This document shows positions 1 through 6,456 of a stretch of 9,709 nucleotides of DNA, in pieces (position 1 is the first letter of the stretch; each line of letters begins with the position of its first letter). The DNA comes from an uncultured Eubacteriales bacterium (GTDB taxonomy: Bacteria; Bacillota; Clostridia; Oscillospirales; Oscillospiraceae): NCBI GenBank assembly GCA_902465435.1, contig CABQNH010000051.1:1-9709 (forward strand). Direction: 5' to 3'. Below the pieces are notes generated by a model, which searched no databases, had not been told where the DNA came from, and worked only from the letters and a program-made list of their open reading frames with translations. Both the position numbers and the translations under genes were made by a program.

Positions 1-24
1 TTCCGAACTTTCTTGATCGTCTGT

Positions 25-55
25 CAGCGTGTCAAAAAGGTTTTTTGACACGCTG
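25..55. repeat. Perfect 14-bp inverted repeat (intergenic stem-loop)
   Basis: Bases 25-38 are the exact reverse complement of 42-55, with a 3-base loop (39-41). The inner part of the stem is five A:T pairs and the outer part reads CAGCGTGTC/GACACGCTG. It lies downstream of the leftward ligase gene, next to a second hairpin at 57-81, so the pair could end or stabilise that transcript. There is no free T-run after the stem on either strand, so it is not a textbook intrinsic terminator. Confidence 0.75.
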
Positions 56-56
56 T

Positions 57-81
57 GGTGCCGGGCAGAAAGCCCGGCACC
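57..81. repeat. Perfect 10-bp GC-rich hairpin
   Basis: GGTGCCGGGC (57-66) pairs with GCCCGGCACC (72-81) around the loop AGAAA. It lies one base after the hairpin at 25-55. Read leftward, it is the first strong hairpin past the stop codon of the O-antigen ligase gene (132-134), apart from a small 6-bp stem over the stop itself. A role in 3'-end formation is plausible but not proven, because the T-tract is missing. Confidence 0.7.
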
Positions 82-131
82 AATACTTATTTTAATTGAA
101 AAAGGAACGACTGACTGCGCTGACGGGCACG

Positions 132-1694
132 TCAGTTTGTCTCATCCCAGAGAAAGCCGAGATAAATGAGGATGCCGGCGCAGACCCAGAAATAGACCAT
201 CATATACGGCTCCTCAAAAATGTTTTCGAAGAAGCAGTGCGTCAGCACGCCGCACAAGCCGGCCAGAATGCCTGCCGGGAGGGGAGCGCGCGTACCATGC
301 TTTCTGCGGATGCAGGCTTTCGCACCGCAGAAGAGCAGAATGGCCATCATACCGACAAAGAAAATCAGGCCGAGATAGCCGTTTTCGGTCAAAATCTTCA
401 TGTAATAGTTATCTACATAAAAATAGGTGAGCGAAGCGATCGGCTTGAACTGCATGGCAATTGCGCCGCCGAACATGCCGAAGCCGACGCCAAACCACTT
501 ATCCTCCCGATACAGGTAGGAGAGCGCCTGCTCCCAGCGGACGCTGCGGCCGCCGCGCGCCGCCGAGGCGGCATATTCCGGCGAAAAGAGATAGCCGATG
601 CGGCTTGCCACAAAGGGCAGGAAGAGGGAACACACGCCCGCCAGCAGCATCAAAAAGAGCAGGCGGCGGTCAACCAGCAGGGAGAAGACCACTACGGCGA
701 CAACCAGTCCGACCCAGGCGCCGCGCGACATGGTGAACAGGCAGGAAAGGCACATGCACAGTGCGCAGACCCAGAAAAGAAGCTTTTTGCGGTTGTCACG
801 CGCCGAGTAGGCAAGGCCGACGGTGATCGGTGCGAACAGAACAAGGAAGTCGCCCATAATATTGGGGCTGCCGAAGATGGAAAACACGCGCGTGCGTACC
901 GCACCCTCGGAGGCGTCGGTCCACGAGGCGGGGATCGGAACGGCAATGATGTACTGATAAATGCCGTGCAGCGCGATGAGCGTTGCTGCTGCGACCAGCG
1001 TGTGAACGAGAAGAGTAACGTCGCGGTCATTACGCAGAAGCCGCGTGATAATATAGAACCAGAGCAGGTACTGCATGGTGGCGCGGTAGCCTGCAATGGC
1101 GACCTGCGGGAAGGGATGCACGCAGAAAAGCAGCGCTGCGCCGACCAGAAGGAAGGCGCCGACCGAAAGGTCGACGCTGTTTAAGCGGCTCCTTACGGGC
1201 TTGCGCGCCGTGATGCGTGTGAGCGCGATCCAGAAAAGACCGAAGAACAGGAAAAGCTCGTCCCACACGGAGGAAAACACGGGAAGCGGAAGCACATCGC
1301 GCAGCAGGCAGTCGATCAGGCCGTAAACGCCGACGCCGTAGAGAATCGCGCCGGTAACGCCGGAGGCAAAGAGCCAGCCGAGCAGAACGCTTTCGCGCAG
1401 CCGGAGAAAAAGCGCGCGGCAGAGCCGATAAAGCATGGATTCCTTCCATCGCGCCGCAAGGCCGTCGGCATGCCGATACACCGAAGCGTGAAAGCGGTCG
1501 AGCGCCGCGCGCAGACCGGACTGCGCAGCGGGATCGTCTCGCCGCAGCAGGCGCATAAGAAGACTGTGCGCCAGCGACTGCCGCCGCAGCGCGGTCAGGC
1601 GGCGGTGAAAGCGGCCGAACGGTCCGTCGGCAAGCCATACCGCGATCCATGCAAGCAGCCGGTAAAGAAGGCTGTCATGCCAGAGCTTAGTCAT
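132..1694 (-). CDS. O-antigen ligase / Wzy-type polymerase family membrane protein
   Basis: This is a 520-residue polytopic membrane protein. It has many hydrophobic segments from about residue 105 to the C-terminus and the hallmarks of the Wzy_C/WaaL O-antigen ligase fold: the segment RVFSIFGSPNIMGDFL (269-284), TMSRGAW (321-327) and DNYYMKILTENGYLGL (428-443), between which lies the large extracellular loop. Family members join or polymerise undecaprenyl-linked glycans on the outer face of the membrane; here a cell-wall polysaccharide is the likely substrate. The first ~100 residues are Arg-rich and amphipathic, with recurring S-x-L-type helices (residues 8, 40, 86 and 102), an N-terminal extension absent from minimal ligases. 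The ATG at 1694 has GGAGG at 1701-1705 (minus strand), six bases away, and overlaps the end of the upstream DUF4330-like gene by 8 bases, so the two are probably translationally coupled. Ligase and polymerase cannot be told apart from sequence. Confidence 0.88.
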   Translation of the reverse strand: MTKLWHDSLLYRLLAWIAVWLADGPFGRFHRRLTALRRQSLAHSLLMRLLRRDDPAAQSGLRAALDRFHASVYRHADGLAARWKESMLYRLCRALFLRLRESVLLGWLFASGVTGAILYGVGVYGLIDCLLRDVLPLPVFSSVWDELFLFFGLFWIALTRITARKPVRSRLNSVDLSVGAFLLVGAALLFCVHPFPQVAIAGYRATMQYLLWFYIITRLLRNDRDVTLLVHTLVAAATLIALHGIYQYIIAVPIPASWTDASEGAVRTRVFSIFGSPNIMGDFLVLFAPITVGLAYSARDNRKKLLFWVCALCMCLSCLFTMSRGAWVGLVVAVVVFSLLVDRRLLFLMLLAGVCSLFLPFVASRIGYLFSPEYAASAARGGRSVRWEQALSYLYREDKWFGVGFGMFGGAIAMQFKPIASLTYFYVDNYYMKILTENGYLGLIFFVGMMAILLFCGAKACIRRKHGTRAPLPAGILAGLCGVLTHCFFENIFEEPYMMVYFWVCAGILIYLGFLWDETN

Positions 1695-2217
1695 CCAGAA
1701 CCTCCATATTGAGCACCGTGCCGTTCAGATAAACCAGCGATGTGCGGATGGCAAAGCTTGCGCCTACACTGAGCCGCTGCGTATCGACATAGATGCCCTG
1801 CGCGGAAAAGACGGCCTCCGCCTCAATGGTGATGCGGCTGTCCGTGCGAACCGGGGAGGCAAAACCCTCGGAAATATAGTGCGGGATCAACTCGACATTG
1901 GTGATGCTGGCGTCGAGGACCTTGCCGTCATAGTTCAGCTGCTTGTTTTGGCTGTCGATCAGAAATTGAACGGATTCGGTGGGATTGTCGGAGCAAAGCA
2001 CATCGAAGCGAATTCTCCGCGTTACCTCCGCGGCAGATGCTGCAGAGGAATCCTCAATCAGATCGGAGATGGGGTTCGGGCCGGAAGCTGTGCTTTCGGC
2101 GGGACTGCTGCCGAATTTTTTCCAGCCGACAAGGGCAAGAAGCGCAACGAGCAGCACGATAACGCAGTAATCCACAATGTTCAGCTTTTTCCGGGAATGA
2201 TTTTCTTTTGATTTCAT
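1687..2217 (-). CDS. DUF4330-like single-pass membrane protein
   Basis: This is a 176-residue protein with a short basic N-terminus (MKSKENHSRKKLNIVDY), one transmembrane helix (about residues 17-32), a Ser/Pro/Ala-rich linker (about 36-65) and a beta-rich extracytoplasmic domain (about 66-176). The layout and the KLNIVDYCVIVLLV start match the DUF4330 family, whose function is unknown and which is often found beside polysaccharide genes. I chose the ATG at 2215-2217 because AGGAGG (2223-2228, minus strand) sits five bases upstream and the residues after it are the family's usual start. The frame stays open to 2538, but that extension reads through the inserted inverted-repeat element at 2279-2529 and encodes nothing recognisable. 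It is the first gene of the leftward unit. It may assist the downstream ligase in the membrane, but that is inference from position only. Confidence 0.82.
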   Translation of the reverse strand: MKSKENHSRKKLNIVDYCVIVLLVALLALVGWKKFGSSPAESTASGPNPISDLIEDSSAASAAEVTRRIRFDVLCSDNPTESVQFLIDSQNKQLNYDGKVLDASITNVELIPHYISEGFASPVRTDSRITIEAEAVFSAQGIYVDTQRLSVGASFAIRTSLVYLNGTVLNMEVLDD

Positions 2218-2222
2218 AAAAG

Positions 2223-2228
2223 CCTCCT
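2223..2228 (-). promoter_or_regulatory. Ribosome binding site fixing the start of the DUF4330-like gene
   Basis: The minus strand reads AGGAGG, then CTTTT, then ATG at 2217. This perfect Shine-Dalgarno motif supports the short start over the longer in-frame extension through the repeat element. Confidence 0.9.
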
Positions 2229-2265
2229 GATTTGATGAGATAATGTTTGCTTCTGAGGGAAATGT

Positions 2266-2295
2266 GTTATATAATAACCTAGTGTCAGTTGACAA
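2266..2295 (-). promoter_or_regulatory. Candidate promoter of the leftward unit, -35 inside the element's inverted repeat
   Basis: Read leftward, TTGTCA (2290-2295) is followed after 18 bases by TATAAC (2266-2271), or after 16 bases by TATATA. Each hexamer is close to the sigma-A consensus. The -35 lies within the terminal repeat of the element and the -10 lies in the flanking DNA. A transcript would start near 2259, giving a leader of about 40 bases before the ATG at 2217. This is inferred from the motifs only. Confidence 0.35.
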
Positions 2296-2529
2296 GGGCA
2301 TACACGGTTTTTTACAGGGCAAAACGACGTCTGGCGTCGTTATCCTCGTGGGCGGGCGCCAGCCCGCCTGTCTCGTCTGCCTTGCCAGCCGCCGTCTGTC
2401 CTCCGTGAAAAACTCCGAAGGACTTGCCGGCCGGTCTGGGGCGTTGCCTGCAAGGCAGAGGACGATCCCGCAGCAGGCGGCGTTCCAGTCCGGCCCGCAA
2501 GCGTGTCTGCCCTTGTCAACTGACGCTAG
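2279..2529. mobile_element. MITE-like non-autonomous element with 22-bp terminal inverted repeats
   Basis: Bases 2279-2300 and the reverse complement of 2508-2529 agree at 21 of 22 positions (the mismatch is at 2283/2525). The shared core is GTCAGTTGACAAGGGCA, and similarity continues a few bases inward (ACACG). Both ends are CTAG; because this is palindromic it may be a TA or CTAG target duplication flanking the repeat. The 251-base element has no transposase and no credible gene. Its interior is GC-rich and folded, with hairpins at 2323-2341 (AACGACG/CGTCGTT) and 2351-2368 (GGCGGGC/GCCCGCC). Size, terminal repeats and lack of coding fit a MITE moved in trans, possibly by an IS630- or IS5-type transposase; that assignment is a guess from the TA/CTAG ends. 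It sits between the two divergent polysaccharide operons. Confidence 0.72.
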
Positions 2530-2541
2530 ATACGGCATAAA
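2513..2541 (+). promoter_or_regulatory. Candidate promoter of the GT4-CsaB operon, -35 inside the element's inverted repeat
   Basis: TTGTCA (2513-2518), in the right terminal repeat, is followed after 17 bases by CATAAA (2536-2541) in flanking DNA. The -35 is 5/6 and the -10 is 4/6 of consensus. It mirrors the candidate at the left end of the element. The predicted leader to the ATG at 2676 is about 130 bases. It is weak evidence taken alone. Confidence 0.28.
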
Positions 2542-2675
2542 TCACGACACCGAGAGAACGCAGTCCGCAAACATGGTCATTATATGCGATTTGCCGTAGA
2601 TTTGCAAGAGGTACTTGCGATATACGCGGCCTTTTGCGGAACAAAGAACCGCGAAGACGGGAGATACAGAGAATT

Positions 2676-4892
2676 ATGAGGGTCATTCATTTGATATCCG
2701 GCGGCGACGTCGGCGGGGCAAAAACGCACGTTTTATCCCTCCTGCAGGGACTTAACCGCACGGAAGAGGTGCATCTTGTCTGCTTTATGGAGGGAGACTT
2801 CGCAAACGAGGCGCGCCAGCGCGGCATTCCTACGACGGTTCTGCAGGACGTCGGCGTGCGGCAGGCGTGCAGGCGCATTCTCGCCATGATCGCGCATGGC
2901 GGCTACGAGGTCATCCACTGTCACGGCAGCCGTGCCAACATGATGGGCGCGTTTCTGCGCGGCCGGGCGGGGATCCCGGTCGTCTCGACGATCCACAGCG
3001 ACTATCGGCTGGATTATCTGGGACGTCCGCTTGCCGCGATGACCTACGGCGTGATCAACAAGCTGGCGCTGCGGAAGCTGGACTATTGGATCGGCGTGTC
3101 CGATCCGACGACGGAGATGCTGATCCGGCGCAATTTCCCGGTGCAGCGGATTTTTACCATCTATAACGGCGTGGACTTTTCCCGCCCGGAGCCGAAGCAA
3201 TCGCGCGAGGCGTTTCTGCGCGGCGTCGGCATCGAACCGCAGGAGAATACGGTGGTGTTCGGTATTGCGGCAAGAATTTCGCCGGTTAAGGATATGACGA
3301 CGCTGGTCAAGGCGTTTTCCGTCGCCGTGCAAAGCTGCCCGCAGATTCGGCTTCTCATTGCGGGCGACGGTGAGCAGGCAGAGGAGCTTCGCGCTCTGGC
3401 GGCGCAGAGCTGCCCGGAGGGGTCGGTCGTATTCCTCGGCTGGATGCAGGATACGGACAGCTTTTATCAGGCGCTGGACGTTAATGTGCTGACCTCGCTG
3501 TCCGAAACGTTTCCCTATGCGCTGACCGAGGGCGCGATGCGCCGCTGCGCGACCATCGCTTCGCATGTCGGCGGCATTCCCGAGCTGATCGACGACGGCG
3601 TAAACGGCCTGCTGTTTCCGGCGCGCGATGTGCAGAAGCTTGCGCAGCATATGATCCTGCTGTCGGAAAATGCGGCGCTGCGGCGCACCATGGGCGAGCT
3701 GCTTTATGAAAAAACCAAGAAGTTCTTTTCCGTGGAAGCTACGGTTTCCACACAGAAGGAAATCTACCGCACCATTCTGCGGAAGACCGCGCGCCTGCAG
3801 CGGCGGCGCGACGGCGTTATGATCTGCGGCGCTTATGGCAAGGGCAACAGCGGAGACGAGGCGATTTTGAGCGCAATCGTGGCACAAATGCGGGAAATTG
3901 ATCCGGATATGCCGCTTTATGTAATGTCAAGAGATCCGAAGGAGACGGAGGTCACGGCAAGAATTCCCGCGGTCCACTCCTTCAATCTTCCGAAAATGCT
4001 GCACTGTATGCGAAAGACGAAGCTGTATCTGAGCGGCGGCGGCAGCCTTTTGCAGGATGTGACAAGCTTCCGTTCGCTCCTGTATTATCTGGGGAGCATC
4101 CGCCTTGCCAAGCATTGCGGCAACCACGTTATGCTCTATGGCTGCGGCATCGGTCCCATTACCCGAACGTTCAGCCGCAGGCTAACGGCGCGGACGCTCA
4201 ACGCCTGCGCGGAGATGATTTCCCTGCGCGATCCCGCGTCGGTCGAGGAGCTGCGCAGCCTTGGCGTGGATCGGCCGCAGATCGTGCTGGCGGCCGATGT
4301 GGCGCTTTTGATGCAGGCGGTTCCTGAATATGAGGAAAAGAGCTATTTCCTGCGCTGCGGCCTGCGCGAGGGCGAGCGTTATATTCTTTTGGCCGTGCGC
4401 CCGTGGAAGGGCTTTAACGAGAAGGTCGGCGCATTTGCGGCGGCGGCCGATTATGCGGCGCGCGCCTACGGCCTGAAGCCAATCCTTCTTGCCATGGAGC
4501 CGGGCAGCGACCTGCGCGCGGCGCGGCAGGTGTCCGCACGCATGAAGACGGAGCATTTGATCTTATCCTCGGAGAACGGCAGCCTGACGGTCAGCCTTCT
4601 GCGCCGGATGGAGCTTGTCGTTTCCATGCGGCTGCATGCCTTGATCTTTGCAGCGGGGCAGGGCGTGCCGGTGATCGGCGTGGTGTATGACCCGAAGATC
4701 TCAGGCTTTCTGGAATATCTGGGGCAGGATCTCTATCTGCCGCTGCAGTCGCTCAACGAGGCCAATTTGGAGGACTTGATCGACGGGGCAATCAGCACGG
4801 CGATTGCGGAAAAGGCGTCGGTGGAGCAGCTCCGCGCGCTGGCAGGGAAAAACGCGGAGCTGGCGAGAAAAATACTGGAGGAAGAGGAATGA
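2676..4892 (+). CDS. csaB: Fused GT4 glycosyltransferase and CsaB-type polysaccharide pyruvyl transferase
   Basis: This is a 738-residue cytoplasmic two-domain enzyme. Residues 1-370 form a GT-B, family GT4 glycosyltransferase: an N-terminal GGDVGGAKTH loop (9-18), HSDY (107-110), YNGVD (163-167), and the E-x7-E nucleotide-sugar motif (E277 to E285) followed by HVGGIPELI. Residues 380-735 form a polysaccharide pyruvyl transferase of the CsaB type: GAYGKGNSGDEA (385-396), the SGGGSLLQD stretch (453-461), GCGIGP (489-494) and SMRLHALIFAAG (650-661). CsaB enzymes transfer pyruvate from phosphoenolpyruvate to a cell-wall glycan, making the ketal that SLH domains recognise. I use the ATG at 2676, where the domain starts; a TTG at 2634 would add 14 unlike residues. 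The Shine-Dalgarno motif is poor (GGGAG at 2659-2663). It overlaps the next gene by ATGA. The symbol covers only the C-terminal half. Confidence 0.92.
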   Translation: MRVIHLISGGDVGGAKTHVLSLLQGLNRTEEVHLVCFMEGDFANEARQRGIPTTVLQDVGVRQACRRILAMIAHGGYEVIHCHGSRANMMGAFLRGRAGIPVVSTIHSDYRLDYLGRPLAAMTYGVINKLALRKLDYWIGVSDPTTEMLIRRNFPVQRIFTIYNGVDFSRPEPKQSREAFLRGVGIEPQENTVVFGIAARISPVKDMTTLVKAFSVAVQSCPQIRLLIAGDGEQAEELRALAAQSCPEGSVVFLGWMQDTDSFYQALDVNVLTSLSETFPYALTEGAMRRCATIASHVGGIPELIDDGVNGLLFPARDVQKLAQHMILLSENAALRRTMGELLYEKTKKFFSVEATVSTQKEIYRTILRKTARLQRRRDGVMICGAYGKGNSGDEAILSAIVAQMREIDPDMPLYVMSRDPKETEVTARIPAVHSFNLPKMLHCMRKTKLYLSGGGSLLQDVTSFRSLLYYLGSIRLAKHCGNHVMLYGCGIGPITRTFSRRLTARTLNACAEMISLRDPASVEELRSLGVDRPQIVLAADVALLMQAVPEYEEKSYFLRCGLREGERYILLAVRPWKGFNEKVGAFAAAADYAARAYGLKPILLAMEPGSDLRAARQVSARMKTEHLILSSENGSLTVSLLRRMELVVSMRLHALIFAAGQGVPVIGVVYDPKISGFLEYLGQDLYLPLQSLNEANLEDLIDGAISTAIAEKASVEQLRALAGKNAELARKILEEEE

Positions 4893-6037
4893 AACAGATC
4901 GTGTGCCTGTCCACCTCGCCGTGGTATCCCATCCCGACGAGAAAGCAGCAGGTCATGCAGCGCATCGCCGATGCGAAGGTACTGTATTTTGACCCGCCTG
5001 TGACGTGGCTTGCGCCGCTGCGCGACGCCGCTGCGCGTGTAAAGCTGCGGCAATATAAGAAGCAGCCGGTGCAGGCGAAGGAAAACGTGCTGGTGTTCAG
5101 TCTGCCGCCCGTTCTTCCGTTCTTCAATAAGTTTCGCTGGATCAACCGCCTGAATCAGAGGAAAACGGCTCGCTTTGTGAAAAAGAAGATGCGAGAGAAC
5201 GGATTTGAGAATCCGGTTCTCTGGACCTATTCTCCGTCCTCGTGCGACGCGGTTTCCCACATTCCGCACCGCGCGGTCGTGTATGACTGCGTCGACCGGC
5301 ATTCGGCCTACGGCGGACTGATGAATCCTGCGGTCGTGGATGAAATGGAGCTTTGTCTGGCGAAGCAGGCCGATCGGGTGTTTGCCACGGCGACGCGTCT
5401 TGCTGAGCGGCTGCAGACGGTCAACGAAAGGACGACCTGCCTTCCGAACGGCGCAAATTATGCGCGCTTTTCGCAGGCGGCACAGCCGCAGCCGACACCC
5501 CCGGAGCTTTCTGTGCTTCCCGGGCCGATCATCGGCTTTGTCGGCGCGCTGCAGGCCTGCATCGAGTATGAGTTTGTGCGCTATGCCGCAGAAAACCGTC
5601 CGGCGTGGAGCTTTGTGTTTATCGGCGGCGAGAAGCCGGGTGTGGATCTCTCCGCGCTGAAGCGCCTGAAAAATGTGCATTTTCTCGGGCTGAAGCCGAA
5701 TGAGCAGCTTCCCCGGTATCTTTCCCATTTTGACGTTTGTCTGAATCTTTTCGACGCGAGCGATTTGTCAAAGGACGTCAGCCCGTTGAAATTCTATGAA
5801 TATCTCGCAACCGGAAAGCCCATCGTCTCCACGCCGCAGCCGGAGCAGGTGCTTGCTTATCGCAGCCTCATTGAGATTGCCGACAGCCGCGAGGCCTTTG
5901 TCGAGGCGTGTGAGCGGGCGCTTTCGGATCAGGGGCAGGAGCGCAAGGCACTGCGTATGGCCGAGGGCGCGAAGTGCTCGTGGGATTCCCGCGTGGCGCA
6001 GATGTGCCGGATCTTGCAGCAGGACGGGATTTTTTAA
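4889..6037 (+). CDS. GT-B glycosyltransferase, TuaH-like
   Basis: This is a 382-residue putative cytoplasmic glycosyltransferase with a divergent N-terminal half and a recognisable GT4-like C-terminal half. Visible landmarks are YDCVDRH (132-138), LPNGAN (185-190) at the domain junction, GFVGAL (216-221) opening the second Rossmann domain, and SPLKFYEYLATGKPIVST (298-315), which holds the nucleotide-sugar-binding glutamates. This pattern is that of proteins annotated as TuaH-like or 'glycosyltransferase family 1', which add sugars to teichuronic-acid-like or other wall polymers; the donor and acceptor cannot be read from sequence. The ATG overlaps the stop of the GT4-CsaB gene (ATGA, 4889-4892), and GGAGG at 4877-4881 lies seven bases upstream, so the two are co-translated from one operon. 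The coding end is followed by an AT-rich repeat region, not by a clear rightward terminator. Confidence 0.85.
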   Translation: MKQIVCLSTSPWYPIPTRKQQVMQRIADAKVLYFDPPVTWLAPLRDAAARVKLRQYKKQPVQAKENVLVFSLPPVLPFFNKFRWINRLNQRKTARFVKKKMRENGFENPVLWTYSPSSCDAVSHIPHRAVVYDCVDRHSAYGGLMNPAVVDEMELCLAKQADRVFATATRLAERLQTVNERTTCLPNGANYARFSQAAQPQPTPPELSVLPGPIIGFVGALQACIEYEFVRYAAENRPAWSFVFIGGEKPGVDLSALKRLKNVHFLGLKPNEQLPRYLSHFDVCLNLFDASDLSKDVSPLKFYEYLATGKPIVSTPQPEQVLAYRSLIEIADSREAFVEACERALSDQGQERKALRMAEGAKCSWDSRVAQMCRILQQDGIF

Positions 6038-6048
6038 TCAGGGGTTCC

Positions 6049-6216
6049 TTAAGGCAACACCGCACAATTGCGTCTTCGCGCTTCGGCGGATCTTTTCCGC
6101 CAATTCTGCGGTTTGAAAAGTTTGAAATACATACAGTATTCCTGTACTTTTCAATCCTTGACTTGATGAAAAATCACTCGCCGAATCAGCTTGTTGAATT
6201 GCGCAGTGCTGCTTAA
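6049..6216. mobile_element. Small TTAA-flanked inverted-repeat element (MITE-like intergenic repeat)
   Basis: The left end TTAAGGCAACACCGCACAAT and the right end, read as its reverse complement TTAAGCAGCACTGCGCAATT, match at 17 of 21 positions with one gap. Both ends carry TTAA (6049-6052 and 6213-6216), which could be a target duplication. Inside are a GGCGGA/TCCGCC hairpin (6085-6101) and a two-part stem (TTGAAAAG at 6113-6120 with CTTTTCAA at 6147-6154; TACAG at 6132-6136 with CTGTA at 6142-6146). There is no coding potential. The AT-rich, strongly folded 168-base block differs in composition from the genes on both sides. A degraded MITE or a structured dispersed repeat both fit. Confidence 0.5.
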
Positions 6217-6269
6217 AAAAGGGGGCTGCCTCAAAATGATTTTTTACAAATCATTTTGAGGCAGCCCCC
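6215..6269 (-). terminator. Very long hairpin terminator of the leftward CYTH gene
   Basis: Bases 6221-6242 are the perfect 22-base reverse complement of 6248-6269 (arms begin GGGGGCTGCCTCAAAATG), with loop TTTAC. Read leftward, the stem is followed directly by six T (6215-6220), giving an intrinsic terminator for transcripts coming from the CYTH gene. Read rightward it ends in TCAGAC, so it should not work well for the glycosyltransferase operon. A 22-bp perfect stem is about twice the usual length for a terminator, and the GGCTGCCTCAAAA arm resembles insertion-sequence end repeats, so it may descend from a transposon end. Confidence 0.75.
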
Positions 6270-6456
6270 TCAGACTGTCCATAAGGTCCATAACCGTCAA
6301 AACGGAAAAAAATTCTGAGCATTTTTATCTGAAGCAGATCCATTCCGCTTTGGAAAGAATGCAATAAATTCAGTTTGTTAGGATGATAGAGGATATCTGC
6401 TGCTTTGACTTGCTTCGGAACTTTCTTGATAGCCTTTTTGCCTTCTTTGCGCGAAG
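6270..6456. other. Spacer between terminator and CYTH gene, with a possible repeat remnant
   Basis: I find no supported gene here. The leftward strand is open as one continuous frame from the CYTH stop region to TGA at 6251-6253, encoding a basic stretch (KEGKKAIKKVPKQVKAAD) and then FRFDGYGPYGQ. There is no ribosome binding site at any ATG, and the stop lies inside the terminator stem. Bases 6414-6430 match window bases 1-17 at 16 of 17 positions, so this stretch probably belongs to a dispersed repeat. Confidence 0.45.

Noticed and set aside
120..135. Small hairpin CTGACG-GGCA-CGTCAG over the ligase stop codon, as a terminator
   Set aside because: The stem is only 6 bp, overlaps the stop codon and has no adjacent T-run.
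96..1184. A 362-codon rightward reading frame opposite the ligase gene
   Set aside because: It is antisense to a clear membrane protein with family motifs. The translation is a charged, low-complexity Ala/Glu/Arg mixture typical of GC-rich antisense frames, with no ribosome binding site.
2279..2529. The paired 22-base repeats as a CRISPR array
   Set aside because: There are only two copies, in inverted orientation, 207 bases apart, with no spacer periodicity and no cas genes.
2218..2538. N-terminal extension of the DUF4330-like gene to 2538
   Set aside because: It runs through the inverted-repeat element and has no family similarity, and the internal ATG at 2217 has a perfect Shine-Dalgarno motif.
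2243..2599. A 118-codon rightward frame across the element, and a 62-codon leftward frame inside it, as a transposase or cargo gene
   Set aside because: Both are too short, lack ribosome binding sites and show no transposase motifs; the element looks non-coding.
2733..3887. A long leftward frame (384 codons) opposite the GT4 domain
   Set aside because: It is a shadow of the well-supported glycosyltransferase coding strand, with a composition-driven His/Arg/Ala-rich translation.
4733..5728. A long leftward frame (331 codons) opposite the second glycosyltransferase
   Set aside because: It is antisense to a gene with conserved GT motifs and a coupled start, and has no recognisable domain.
6251..6343. 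A 30-codon leftward small ORF starting at 6343
   Set aside because: It has no ribosome binding site and its stop lies inside the terminator stem. I kept it only as part of the repeat-remnant observation, not as a gene.
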